NCBI RefSeq assembly: GCF_024704725.1
Contig: NZ_JALIQS010000001.1
Coordinates: 930,001-994,000, forward strand
DNA: 64,000 bases
From: Shinella sp. CPCC 101442
GTDB taxonomy: Bacteria > Pseudomonadota > Alphaproteobacteria > Rhizobiales > Rhizobiaceae
Direction: 5' to 3'
Shown: positions 55,855 through 64,000 of the stretch, piece after piece
How the letters are laid out: every line of letters starts with the position of its first letter
How positions within the stretch are numbered: position 1 is the first letter of the stretch
The notes under the pieces: model-generated
Databases searched by the model: none
Told to the model about the DNA's origin: nothing
Seen by the model: the letters and a program-made list of their open reading frames with translations, nothing else
Made by a program: the position numbers and the translations under genes

Positions 55855-56841
55855 CTAGTCGGTCGTGAGGAGATAGCGCAGCCCGTGCTGCGGGGCGGAT
55901 GGTCGTGGCCGGACACGTCGATGGGCGGCATCCAGCTTGTCCCGGAAAATCCCGCCGGCGATGGCCGGTATGGCTGACGGGTTCGTGAGCGCGTAGGCAA
56001 GGGCAGCGCTCGCGCCGTCGTCCCGCTTGCGATCCAGGAAGTGGCGCAGCGCATGCCGCCGGCCGATTTGCCGGCAGTGATGGCGCATCGCGCTCTCGGC
56101 CTGGGGCGGGACGTTCCCTGCTGCAAGGATCGAGCGCTCCGCCTCGAACAGGGTTTCGAGGTCCTTCGTCCGGTGCTGGCCGCTCAGCGAATTGGCGCGC
56201 ACCACCGCCCCATAGCCGCAGCTTTCAATGACGGTGTAGCGCGCGCCGGCGATCAGCGCACGCACATAGAGTTCGTAGTCCTCGCCAAGCCGCATGTCTT
56301 CGCGGTAGCGCAGCGCATGGGCATCAAGAAACGCCCGGCGCATGACAGGCTTGAGGAAGCCGAGTTCACCGCGCGGTGCGCCCCGGCGCGAGATGTTGCC
56401 GAGGACGAAATCCTTCAGGTGGAGAGGCCTGGGGCGTGGTGCGAAGTCCACCGGTGCGTGGGCCGGATCGGCCTTTTCCATGAAGGCTATATTGTCGGCG
56501 ATGAAATCCCAGCCCTTGCAGGCGAGCATGGGGCGAAAGCGCCCCGGAAAGAAAAAATCGTCCGCGTCGAGAATGGCGATCAGCGGCGCACGGGAAACGG
56601 CGATCGCGTGGTTGCGGGCAGCAGATGGGCCCCGATTGACCTTGAAACGGATAACGTCGAGCCGCTTGCTTCCGTCATCGGCTGCCGCTGCGGCCGCCAT
56701 GGTTCGATCGTCCGACCCGTCGTCCACGACCACCACCTCGGCCACTTCACCTTCGGCAAGCGCCGAGCGCACGGCCCGACCGATCGTATCTTCCGCATTC
56801 CTCGCAGCAATGATGACGCAGACCTTTTCTTCCTCGGTCAC
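55855..56841 (-). CDS. exoU: ExoU-like glycosyltransferase (GT2)
   Basis: A family 2 transferase of 328 residues. It opens EEKVCVIIAARNAEDTIGRAVRSAL, and the metal site is IAILDADDFFFPG near residue 90. The MRLGEDYELYVRALI segment is near residue 185, parallel to that of ExoO. The GTG at 56841 with AAGGGG upstream gives the usual start; an ATG at 56868 lacks a site. ExoU adds the fifth glucose (beta-1,6) in S. meliloti. It converges on exoV. Confidence 0.92.
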   Translation of the reverse strand: MTEEEKVCVIIAARNAEDTIGRAVRSALAEGEVAEVVVVDDGSDDRTMAAAAAADDGSKRLDVIRFKVNRGPSAARNHAIAVSRAPLIAILDADDFFFPGRFRPMLACKGWDFIADNIAFMEKADPAHAPVDFAPRPRPLHLKDFVLGNISRRGAPRGELGFLKPVMRRAFLDAHALRYREDMRLGEDYELYVRALIAGARYTVIESCGYGAVVRANSLSGQHRTKDLETLFEAERSILAAGNVPPQAESAMRHHCRQIGRRHALRHFLDRKRDDGASAALAYALTNPSAIPAIAGGIFRDKLDAAHRRVRPRPSAPQHGLRYLLTTD

Positions 56842-56947
56842 GACAATCCCCTTCACGCGTTGAACCATGCGCGGAAGAATCCGCGCTGCAATGCAGCATG
56901 AAAGGTGAAAAGGGCACAAAAACGGCTCCGCCGGGGCGGCGGCGCAA

Positions 56948-57271
56948 TCAGGATTGCGAGTGGCCCGGTTCGTTCATCGAAACGGGCACCGGCGGCTTGG
57001 ATGTGTCCAGCCCCGTTTTGCCGCGCGTTCCGCTCTCCTGCTCAGCCTTGCGCGCCTTTGCGGTCCGCCAGGTTATGAAAAGCAGGGCGACGAAATAGCC
57101 GATCTGGATGAGGACAGCGCAGATGAAGGTCTGGATCGCAGTCGTTGCGAGCGAGCCGGTGGAGACGAAGGTAATGATCGCAAAAGCCACCAACGCAAAA
57201 AACATGCTCAGGAAGAAGCGCGGCCCATAGGCCGGGCTGTCCCGCCATTTCGTTTCCGGCGCGCGTTTCAT
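56948..57271 (-). CDS. exoX: ExoX-like exopolysaccharide production repressor (SyrA/ExoX family)
   Basis: A 107-residue inner-membrane protein. The N-terminal YGPRFFLSMFFALVAFAIITF and a second segment (QTFICAVLIQIGYFVALLFITW) give two membrane passes. A polar tail follows, rich in Lys and Glu. In S. meliloti, ExoX lowers succinoglycan synthesis after translation, probably by acting on ExoY, and the ExoX:ExoY ratio matters. The divergent exoX-exoY layout is the same here. Confidence 0.88.
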   Translation of the reverse strand: MKRAPETKWRDSPAYGPRFFLSMFFALVAFAIITFVSTGSLATTAIQTFICAVLIQIGYFVALLFITWRTAKARKAEQESGTRGKTGLDTSKPPVPVSMNEPGHSQS

Positions 57272-57984
57272 CGATAGGTCTGCCTTCTCCTCCGAGGCTC
57301 ACGGGAGACTATAGGGCGCCACCGTCTTCCGTGCAATCATTGGTATTAACCAGCCACAAGCAGCCCGTGTTCCCCTTTTCTCCCAATTGTGTTGTGCTTC
57401 CGTTAAGCCGCGGTCGTCACCGCCCGATGGAATCATCTGCCCCGTTCCTGCCCAGATTCCGACACGGTTGGACAAAGGCGGGGTGATCGCCACGCCGATG
57501 ACGGGAAAAGACCGTTTCTGGCTGCATCTGATGGGTTGCGGCTCAGGCCCGCTGCGATCAACTTTTGTTACAATTTGAGAGTCGCCTCACGGAAAATTTT
57601 GCGATGCAAAATAATATTGCAGTGCAAAATTATCGCTTTCATCCATGTTTATCCAGCGCATGAGGCGAGGTGACTCAAGCCGATTTTGGTAGATTCACGT
57701 AATACTACGGGTGGAGAGCGCGTCAAAAGAAGTGATGTAAATAAAGTTTCGCCAGAATCACCTGAATAATATTGCAAGAGGATTTGAAAAACGATTCAAC
57801 GACACTGTCCTCTGAAGAAAATAATCATAAAATTAGGACATGATAATCTTCTGAAATTCAGGCATTGGATTCTTTGTCCACCGATCACGCTTCAAAAAAC
57901 AAACTGTGACCATACACTCTGCCTTGGATGTACGAACGCGTCCGAGGGACCCGACCAAATCGCAAATCCAATGGAGCCATCTCT
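57272..57984. promoter_or_regulatory. long exoX-exoY regulatory region
   Basis: These 713 bases between the divergent genes hold no convincing reading frame. From about 57590 to 57910 they are markedly AT-rich against the rest of the window. An in-frame ATG at 57928 could extend ExoY but lacks a ribosome site. In S. meliloti the matching region is the target of several exo regulators. Repeats within it are listed separately. Confidence 0.65.
57601..57636. repeat. interlocked TGCAA/TTGCA repeats upstream of exoY
   Basis: GCGAT (57601) and ATCGC (57632) enclose three half-sites: TGCAA at 57605 and 57623, and TTGCA at 57617. The 11-mer TGCAAAATAAT at 57605 recurs with one change at 57623. The 12-mer AATAATATTGCA at 57610-57621 recurs exactly at 57765-57776. 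The pattern fits multiple binding sites for an AT-preferring regulator such as a MucR/Ros-type protein; which one is unknown. Confidence 0.5.
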
Positions 57985-58662
57985 ATGAAGTCCGCGACCC
58001 GATCGGCCAGTTCGCCGTTTTTCAGTTCGTCAATATCAGGCGCTCCGCCGGTAGGAGGGATATCGAAACGGAGTTTTGACATTCTGGTGGCACTGGCCGC
58101 CCTCGTCATGCTCAGCCCGATTTTCGTGCTGATCATGGCGCTTGTGAAAATGTCCGATGGCGGCAAGGTCTTTTACGGCCATCGCCGCATCGGCTATAAC
58201 GGATCGAGTTTCCGTTGCCTGAAATTCCGCACCATGGCGGAAAACGGGGATGCTCTTCTCCATGCCTATCTGGAGGAGAACCCGGCCGCCTGTGAGGAAT
58301 GGCGCTCCACGCGCAAGCTGCAGCATGATCCACGCGTCACTGTGGTGGGAACGGTGCTGCGCAAGCTCAGCCTCGACGAATTGCCCCAGCTTATCAACAT
58401 CATCAGGGGCGAGATGAGCCTCGTCGGCCCGCGACCGGTGGTGGAGGACGAGCTGGAGCTTTATGAGGCTTCCGCCGTCTACTACCTCCAGACGCGGCCC
58501 GGCCTCACCGGCCTGTGGCAGGTGAGCGGACGCAACGACGTGTCCTATGCATCCCGCGTCGCCTTCGACACCCACTATGTGCGCAACTGGTCGCTGGCCA
58601 GCGATCTGATGATCGTCGCGCGCACCATCCCGGCCGTCTGCCTCTCCCGCGGCAGTTACTGA
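57985..58662 (+). CDS. exoY: ExoY, undecaprenyl-phosphate galactose-1-phosphate transferase
   Basis: The initiating enzyme of succinoglycan synthesis, 225 residues. A hydrophobic hairpin (about 33-57) is followed by the catalytic bacterial sugar transferase domain with KFRTM near residue 80, LSLDELPQLINIIRGEMSLVGPRP near residue 140 and RPGLTGLWQVSGR near residue 180. The ATG at 57985 has GGAG upstream and gives the family length. It is divergent from exoX. Confidence 0.95.
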   Translation: MKSATRSASSPFFSSSISGAPPVGGISKRSFDILVALAALVMLSPIFVLIMALVKMSDGGKVFYGHRRIGYNGSSFRCLKFRTMAENGDALLHAYLEENPAACEEWRSTRKLQHDPRVTVVGTVLRKLSLDELPQLINIIRGEMSLVGPRPVVEDELELYEASAVYYLQTRPGLTGLWQVSGRNDVSYASRVAFDTHYVRNWSLASDLMIVARTIPAVCLSRGSY

Positions 58663-58755
58663 TCCGAAGCGCTCCCGCGTCCTCGAGGGCCGCGGGAGAT
58701 CTGAGCGCGCCGGGCTATCGCGGACGCACGCAAACGCACCAAGACAGGGGTTTTC

Positions 58756-60024
58756 ATGAAAACCAATTCGACCGCGGCCTTTGCCGCGACCGCCTTTCCC
58801 ATGAAAGTGCTTGGCGGGCTCTGCCTGGCGCTTGCGCTTGTCGCGCCGCCGTCGCCAGCCTCTGCGGAGGAATACCGGCTCGGCGTGATGGACAAGTTGC
58901 GCATCCGCGTTGCCGAATGGCAGACCGCAGAAGGCGCGATCCGCGACTGGAGTGCCGTCAGCGGCGACTACAGTATCGGTGCCGACGGGGCTCTTTCTTT
59001 GCCCTTCATCGGACAACTGCCGGCCGACGGCCGCACCTCGGCGGAGTTGGCGGCGGATATCGGCGGGAAGATGCAGATCCTGTTCGGCCTGAAGGACCTT
59101 CCCTCCGCCTCGGTGGAGATCGCCGAGTACCGGCCGGTCTATCTTTCCGGCGAGGTGCAAACGCCCGGCGCCTATCCGTACGCACCGGGCCTCACGGTGC
59201 TCAAGGCCGTCAGTCTCAGCGGCGGCCTCAAGCGTGGCGATCCGGGCCAGCGCTTTGCGCGTGACTTCCTGCGCTCAGAGGGGGAGGCCGCCGTGCAGGT
59301 GGCCGAACGCAACCGCCTTCTAATCCGCCGTGCCCGCATTTCTGCCGAGATGAATGGCACGGAAGACATCGTCATGCCCAAGGAACTCGGGACCTCCGAC
59401 GAGGCGCGCGCGATCCTCGAAAGCGAGAAGGCCTTGATGACTTCGCGCGAAAAGCGGCTGCGGCTGCAATTGACCGCGCTCGCCGACCTGAAATCGCTGC
59501 TCAACAATGAAGTCGAGTCACTCGGCAAGAAAACCGAAACGCAGACGCGTCAGCTCGAACTCGTTCAGGGCGATCTCTCCAAGGTGGATTCGCTTGCCGA
59601 GAAAGGCCTCGCCATCAGTTCCCGACGCCTGGCTCTGGAACAGCGCACGGCCGATCTGCAGGCCGCGCTGCTCGACATCGACACATCCTCGCTGAAGGCC
59701 AGGCAGGAGATCAACAAGGCGGCACAGGACGAAACGAACCTGCAGAACGATTGGGACGCCCAGCTTGCGCAGGAGCTGCAGAACACCGAGCAGGAACTGG
59801 ATACGCTGACGCTGAAATTGGGCACAAGCCGGGACCTGATGTCGGAGGCCTTGATGCAGTCGGCCGATGCCGCGTCGTTGAAGGGCGGGATGGGCGCGGA
59901 CAATATCGGCTACTCGATCCTGCGCACCGTCAAGGGCAAGGCCGAGCAGATTCGCGCCGCCGAAACGACCCCGGTCCTGCCGGGTGATGTCGTGAAGGTG
60001 GAACTCGATCTGAAAACGCAGTGA
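58756..60024 (+). CDS. exoF: ExoF, Wza-like polysaccharide export protein
   Basis: A periplasmic/outer-membrane polysaccharide export protein of 422 residues. A signal peptide ends near residue 38 (ASAEE). The export domain starts EYRLGVMDKLRIRVAEWQ and is followed by an SLBB-like segment VYLSGEVQTPGAYPYAPG near residue 135. A coiled-coil region spans about 210-360. ExoF is required with ExoY for the first step in S. meliloti and is thought to form part of the export channel. Confidence 0.93.
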   Translation: MKTNSTAAFAATAFPMKVLGGLCLALALVAPPSPASAEEYRLGVMDKLRIRVAEWQTAEGAIRDWSAVSGDYSIGADGALSLPFIGQLPADGRTSAELAADIGGKMQILFGLKDLPSASVEIAEYRPVYLSGEVQTPGAYPYAPGLTVLKAVSLSGGLKRGDPGQRFARDFLRSEGEAAVQVAERNRLLIRRARISAEMNGTEDIVMPKELGTSDEARAILESEKALMTSREKRLRLQLTALADLKSLLNNEVESLGKKTETQTRQLELVQGDLSKVDSLAEKGLAISSRRLALEQRTADLQAALLDIDTSSLKARQEINKAAQDETNLQNDWDAQLAQELQNTEQELDTLTLKLGTSRDLMSEALMQSADAASLKGGMGADNIGYSILRTVKGKAEQIRAAETTPVLPGDVVKVELDLKTQ

Positions 60025-60031
60025 GGCCTTG

Positions 60032-61285
60032 ATGCGGATCGCGAAGACGCGCCTGATCGGACCCGACGGCAATGAGGCCTACGCCGCGTTCGCCGTCGCA
60101 TTGTCCTTTTTCGTCTTCGCCTATTCCTTCCGCTTCGGTCAGGCGTCCATTCTCGCCTACTACGCCCTGTGGCTGCCGCTTGCCGCCATCGACTACAGGC
60201 GTGTGCTCGGCAACTATACGCGCTACGCCTGGATCTTCGCCTTCGCGCTGTTTGCCTGCCTTTCCGTCTTCTGGTCGCAAGCGCCCGGAGCCACGGCGCG
60301 CGCAGGCGTGCAATATCTCTCGCATGTCATCTGCGCGCTGATCGCCATGCGCGTCGTCGATACCCGCACGCTGGTGCGCGGCGGGATGATCGGCACGGGG
60401 CTCGTCCTCGGTTACTCCATGGCCTTTGGCGTCTATCACCTCGACCCGCTCGATGGCACTTACAGTTTCGTCGGCGCCTTCGCGTCCAAGAACCAGCTCG
60501 GCTTCTATGCGTCGCTGGCGGTGCTCTTTGCATTTGCCGCGCTCTTCCTCGGCGTCGAGCGTGGCCCCTGGAAGCTTGCCGCCATCGGATGCGTCCTGAT
60601 CGCGCTCTATTGCCTCAAGGCCTCGCAATCGGCGACCTCGGTGCTGACGACGGTCGCCATCGCCGGCCTGTGCCTGGCGTTGCGGGCGCTTGAAAGGCTT
60701 GCCCCGCGCCATCGCAAGATGCTGTTCCTGGCGCTTTCGGTATTGACGGTGCTGGTCGCCATCGCCGGCGCCTATGGCGGGGGCTATGAGATGGTGCTCG
60801 GCGCCTTCGGCAAGGACGCGACGCTCACCGGCCGTACCTATCTCTGGCAGCAGGGCATCGAAGCGGCGGGCGAAGCACCCTTCGCCGGCATCGGCTACCA
60901 GGCCTTCTGGGTGCAGGGCTTTGCCTTGGCGGAAAAGCTCTGGGCGGACTTCTTCATTTCCACGCGCAGCGGCTTTCACTTCCATAACACCTTCATCGCC
61001 GCCACCGTAGAAACGGGCCTCATCGGCTGCCTGCTCCTGACAACAGTGCTCGTCGTCACTCTTGGCGGGCATCTCCGCCGGCTGCTCTCGGCGGCGCGGG
61101 ACGAGGAGGCGCTGGTGCTCTTCACCGTTGCGGCGCTGCTCGCCGTACGCACCTTCGTGGAGATCGACATCCTCAATCCCTACCATGTCGGCTCGTTCCT
61201 GCTCTATTTCGCCGCCGGCAAGCTGGCCGATGGCCGAAGGAGCCGTGTCGTGAACGGCCGCCCGCAACGGGCAGCCTTCGCATGA
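60032..61285 (+). CDS. exoQ: ExoQ, succinoglycan polymerase (Wzy-like)
   Basis: An integral membrane O-antigen-polymerase-type protein of 417 residues with about ten membrane segments. The Wzy_C-type loop region includes LTGRTYLWQQGIEAAGEAPF near residue 275 and FHFHNTFIAATVETGLIG near residue 325. In S. meliloti, ExoQ is needed for high-mass succinoglycan. The ATG at 60032 is preferred to the TTG just before it. The stop overlaps exoZ by four bases. Confidence 0.92.
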   Translation: MRIAKTRLIGPDGNEAYAAFAVALSFFVFAYSFRFGQASILAYYALWLPLAAIDYRRVLGNYTRYAWIFAFALFACLSVFWSQAPGATARAGVQYLSHVICALIAMRVVDTRTLVRGGMIGTGLVLGYSMAFGVYHLDPLDGTYSFVGAFASKNQLGFYASLAVLFAFAALFLGVERGPWKLAAIGCVLIALYCLKASQSATSVLTTVAIAGLCLALRALERLAPRHRKMLFLALSVLTVLVAIAGAYGGGYEMVLGAFGKDATLTGRTYLWQQGIEAAGEAPFAGIGYQAFWVQGFALAEKLWADFFISTRSGFHFHNTFIAATVETGLIGCLLLTTVLVVTLGGHLRRLLSAARDEEALVLFTVAALLAVRTFVEIDILNPYHVGSFLLYFAAGKLADGRRSRVVNGRPQRAAFA

Positions 61286-62331
61286 CCGCGCAGAACAAGT
61301 CCGGCACACTGTATGGCATCCAGTATCTGCGCGCCTTTGCGGCGCTGGCTGTCGTCCTCTTCCATGCCGCGGAGCGCACGGGTCACGCCTTCGCGATCGG
61401 AGCAGCCGGCGTCGACGTCTTCTTCGTCATCAGCGGCTTCATCATGTGGGTGATCGTCGAACGGCGTACCGTATCGCCAGGCCGGTTTCTCATCGAGCGC
61501 ATCCGCCGCATCGTGCCGGTCTACTGGCTTGCGACCGGCGTCATGGTGGCCGGCGCGCTGGCGGGCCTTTTTCCCAATCTCGTACTGAGCGGCAGCCATG
61601 TCGCCGCCTCGCTGCTCTTCCTGCCGGCACGTTCGCCGAGCAGCGGGGAACTCTGGCCCGTGCTCGTGCAGGGCTGGACGCTGAACTACGAAATGTTCTT
61701 CTACCTCGTCTTCGCCGCCTGCCTCGCGCTGCCTTCGCGTATGAGGCTGACGGTTATGGCAGCGGCCTTCGGTCTGCTGGTGATCCTCGGTCTTGTTGTT
61801 GAGAGCGACGCCCCGCTCTTCCTCATGTACACGCGTCCGATCATCCTGGAGTTCGTCGCGGGCATGCTGATCGCCCGTCTGTGGCTCAACGGCCATGTTC
61901 CGCGTCGCCCGTTGGCTCTCGCGCTCATCGGTCTTGGCCTGGCAGGCTTTGCGACGATCGGTATCCTTCGGCTTCCTTTCGACGAATGGACCTGCGGACC
62001 GCTCGCCTGTGCACTGGTTTACGGAACGGTCGCGCTTGAAAAGCACGGCGGCATCGTGCGTTTCTCGCTTCCCGCCATGCTCGGCGATGCGTCCTACTCG
62101 ATCTATCTCTGGCATACATTTGCGATTTCCGTCGCAGCCAAAGCGGCAGTCCTGGGCGGCCTTTCGCCCGCCCTGGCCTTCGCCCTGTCCGTTTGCGTGG
62201 GCATCGCTTTGGGGCTCGCCGGGTACCACCTTGTCGAGCAACCGCTGTTGCGCGGCGGCAAGGGCGGCTGGTTCGTCCGCCGCACGAAAGCGGCGGGTGA
62301 GTTCAGGTCGGAACGGCAAGCCCGACCTTGA
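61282..62331 (+). CDS. exoZ: ExoZ-like acyltransferase (acetyl transfer)
   Basis: A membrane acyltransferase of family 3, 349 residues and about ten segments. The family start LYGIQYLRAFAALAVVLFHAAER contains the catalytic-type His, and VDVFFVISGFIM follows. ExoZ acetylates succinoglycan in S. meliloti. Its ATG overlaps the exoQ stop. Its 3' end overlaps the convergent Lrp gene by 29 bases. The exoB gene that follows exoZ in S. meliloti is not here. Confidence 0.92.
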   Translation: MTAQNKSGTLYGIQYLRAFAALAVVLFHAAERTGHAFAIGAAGVDVFFVISGFIMWVIVERRTVSPGRFLIERIRRIVPVYWLATGVMVAGALAGLFPNLVLSGSHVAASLLFLPARSPSSGELWPVLVQGWTLNYEMFFYLVFAACLALPSRMRLTVMAAAFGLLVILGLVVESDAPLFLMYTRPIILEFVAGMLIARLWLNGHVPRRPLALALIGLGLAGFATIGILRLPFDEWTCGPLACALVYGTVALEKHGGIVRFSLPAMLGDASYSIYLWHTFAISVAAKAAVLGGLSPALAFALSVCVGIALGLAGYHLVEQPLLRGGKGGWFVRRTKAAGEFRSERQARP

Positions 62332-62791
62332 TGCGATCCATCGCCACGAACGTGCGGAAGCGCTTGACGTTATTGTTGCCGAAGAACAGGCGACGGGTGA
62401 GAGCCTCGTATTCGGCCATGGACGGCACGACGATGACGAGCACGAAATCGGCCTCGCCGGTGACGTAATAGCACTGCTGAATCTGTGGCGCGGCAGCAAA
62501 CTCCCGCTTCGCCTGCTCGATCTGTTCCGCCGTCTCGCTGATGACCTCCACCTCGACGAAAATGGTGATCGCCTGGCCGACGGCCGCGGGATCGACAATC
62601 GCGACGTTGGCGCGGATGACGCCCTCTTCCGTCATGCGCTTGATGCGCCGCTGGACCGCAGGCGCGGAGAGATTGATGGCTTCGCCGATCGTTCTTTGCG
62701 GCGTCGTGTTGTCGCGCTGCAGGATGTCGAGGATTTTGCGGTCGAAGGCATCGAGCTGAGGCGTAAAAGAGGACGGCAAGGGCGACTCCAC
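62303..62791 (-). CDS. Lrp/AsnC-family transcriptional regulator
   Basis: A regulator of about 162 residues. The helix-turn-helix spans about residues 10-60 (LDAFDRKILDILQRDNTTPQRTIGEAINLSAPAVQRRIKRM), quoted here only by its beginning LDAFDRKILDIL. An effector-binding ACT-like RAM domain follows (VEVISETAEQIEQ onward). No ATG is present; GTG at 62791 is given, TTG at 62779 has a better GGAG spacing and TTG at 62818 is also open. It is divergent from the ammonia-lyase gene and probably controls it in response to an amino acid. Confidence 0.85.
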   Translation of the reverse strand: MESPLPSSFTPQLDAFDRKILDILQRDNTTPQRTIGEAINLSAPAVQRRIKRMTEEGVIRANVAIVDPAAVGQAITIFVEVEVISETAEQIEQAKREFAAAPQIQQCYYVTGEADFVLVIVVPSMAEYEALTRRLFFGNNNVKRFRTFVAMDRIKVGLAVPT

Positions 62792-62880
62792 GAAACAAAC
62801 TTGCAAAAAGACCGCCAAATATCAGCGCCGCTTTCGCCTCTTCTGCAATATGTTTCTGCGGGAAAGCGAAAGAGGACCTC

Positions 62881-64000
62881 ATGTTTCTTCTCAACACCCA
62901 TCCCGATCATCGCAGCCCGCTCGATCCCACCGATGCCGAGACGCTCGGCCTCGAAGCGGCTACAGGCGTGGAGCGCCATCTGCACTATCGCGACAACAAT
63001 GCCGAGACACCGCTCGTTTCCCTGCCGGGCCTCGCAGCGGCAACGGGTGTCGACGCCATCCATGTAAAGGACGAGGGGCAGCGGCTGGGGCTCGGCAGTT
63101 TCAAGGCGCTCGGCGGAGCCTATGCCGTCATCCGGCTCGTGCTGGAGGAAGCGGCGGCACGTCTCGGGCGCGCGGTCGACATGGCCGCACTGCATTCCCC
63201 TGACATCCGGCAGATCGCGCAAGGCATGACCTTCGCCTGCGCGACCGATGGCAACCACGGCCGCTCGGTCGCGCAGGGTGCCCAGCTTGTCGGCGCACGC
63301 TCGGCGATCTTCGTGCATGCCGGCGTCAGCGACGAACGCGTGGCGGCGATTGCCCGCTTCGGAGCCGAGATGATCCGCGTCGCCGGCAGCTACGACGACT
63401 CCGTGAAAGAGGCGACGCGCATTTCCGAAGAACGCGGCTGGACGATCGTCTCCGATACGTCCTGGCCCGGTTACGAGCGTATTCCGGGGCTGGTTATGCA
63501 GGGTTACACAGCCCTCGTGCGCGAAGCGCTGCGGCAAATCCCGGCGCCTCCCACCCATGTCTTCGTCCAGGCCGGCGTCGGCGGCATCGCAGCGGCGGTT
63601 GCCGGGCATCTGGCTATCGCGCTCGGCGAACGGCGCCCGCTCTTCACCGTCGTCGATCCCGCACGCGCGGCCTGCCTGTTCGAGACGGCGCGTGCTGGCC
63701 ACCTGGTGACCGTACCGCATGGCGAGCCCACGATCATGGCGATGCTCGAATGCTACGAGCCCTCGCGGGTCGCCTGGCGCATTCTCGCGCGCGCCGCCGA
63801 TGCGTTCATGACTGTCGAGGAGGAGGATGCGGTTTCGGTAATGCGCCGCCTTGCCGATCCGGCCGCGGGCGATCCGCCCATCGTCTCCGGCGAGAGCGGC
63901 GGCGTCGGCCTTGCCGGCTTCCTGAAGGCTATTGCCGATCCCGACGTAAAGGCGGCGCTTTCCATCGGCCCGCAATCGCGCATCCTCGTGGTCAACACCG
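62881..64000 (+). CDS. dpaL: diaminopropionate ammonia-lyase-like PLP enzyme, 3' end cut by window edge
   Basis: A fold-type II PLP enzyme; 373 residues are visible and the C-terminus is outside the window. The PLP lysine is in LGLGSFKALGGAYAV near residue 70. The ATDGNHGRSVAQGAQ loop lies near residue 122, and VQAGVGGIAAAVAGHL near residue 225 binds the phosphate. These match YgeX/DpaL, which turns 2,3-diaminopropionate into pyruvate and ammonia, better than threonine deaminase. GAGG precedes the ATG. It is divergent from the Lrp-type gene, 89 bases away. Confidence 0.85.
   Translation, partial: MFLLNTHPDHRSPLDPTDAETLGLEAATGVERHLHYRDNNAETPLVSLPGLAAATGVDAIHVKDEGQRLGLGSFKALGGAYAVIRLVLEEAAARLGRAVDMAALHSPDIRQIAQGMTFACATDGNHGRSVAQGAQLVGARSAIFVHAGVSDERVAAIARFGAEMIRVAGSYDDSVKEATRISEERGWTIVSDTSWPGYERIPGLVMQGYTALVREALRQIPAPPTHVFVQAGVGGIAAAVAGHLAIALGERRPLFTVVDPARAACLFETARAGHLVTVPHGEPTIMAMLECYEPSRVAWRILARAADAFMTVEEEDAVSVMRRLADPAAGDPPIVSGESGGVGLAGFLKAIADPDVKAALSIGPQSRILVVNT

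Noticed and set aside
59930-61309. 459-residue minus-strand frame
   Set aside because: Antisense to exoQ and rich in charged low-complexity sequence; the plus-strand membrane protein fits the exo order.

Overview
The window is GC-rich alphaproteobacterial DNA, most likely from a member of the Rhizobiaceae. It carries a near-complete succinoglycan (exo) cluster in the gene order of Sinorhizobium meliloti, a rhizopine-type moc cluster, and many ABC uptake operons with LacI, GntR and RpiR regulators. The genus cannot be fixed from sequence alone. The density of uptake systems beside an exo cluster resembles a chromid such as pSymB, but no replication genes are present. No rRNA, tRNA, CRISPR array, insertion sequence or phage gene was seen.

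Layout. (1) 1-4083, minus strand: an amino-acid-type ABC transporter (permease, ATPase, binding protein), a GntR regulator and a BtpA/SgcQ-family enzyme cut by the left edge. A promoter and an operator-like inverted repeat lie in front. (2) 4334-12966: a LacI regulator divergent from a carbohydrate/polyol ABC operon (binding protein, two permeases, a 62-residue membrane protein, two MalK-like ATPases). The operon ends with a two-domain dihydroxyacetone-type kinase, so the likely flow is uptake of a small polyol or ketose followed by phosphorylation. (3) 13743-22427: a peptide-type ABC operon with a NylA-like amidase, an RpiR regulator and a NylB-like serine hydrolase; a GabD-like aldehyde dehydrogenase converges from the other strand. 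(4) 24162-28898: mixed metabolic genes, namely a DUF899 protein, an APH-type kinase, a second amidase with a C-terminal extension, and a cupin.

(5) 29278-34911: a LacI regulator followed by mocD (di-iron hydroxylase), mocE (Rieske ferredoxin), mocB (binding protein), mocF (ferredoxin reductase) and a TIM-barrel isomerase. This is the layout expected for demethylation and use of a rhizopine (3-O-methyl-scyllo-inosamine) or a related methylated inositol. (6) 35036-39304: promoter, cobalamin riboswitch and nrdHIEF. The oxygen-dependent class Ib ribonucleotide reductase is therefore expected to be shut off when B12 is plentiful, which implies a class II enzyme elsewhere in the genome. (7) 39381-42474: an esterase/ATP-grasp pair, a DUF551-like protein and a DHFR-family reductase.

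(8) 42513-62331: the succinoglycan cluster in the order exoP-N-O-M-A-L-K-H, T, W-V, U, X, Y-F-Q-Z. ExoN makes UDP-glucose; ExoY/ExoF start the lipid-linked octasaccharide; ExoA, L, M, O, U and W add sugars; ExoZ, H and V add acetyl, succinyl and pyruvyl groups; ExoT, P and Q export and polymerise; ExoK trims; ExoX restrains ExoY. exoI, found between exoH and exoT in S. meliloti, is absent, and exoB is not next to exoZ. (9) 62303-64000: an Lrp/AsnC regulator divergent from a diaminopropionate ammonia-lyase-like gene cut by the right edge.
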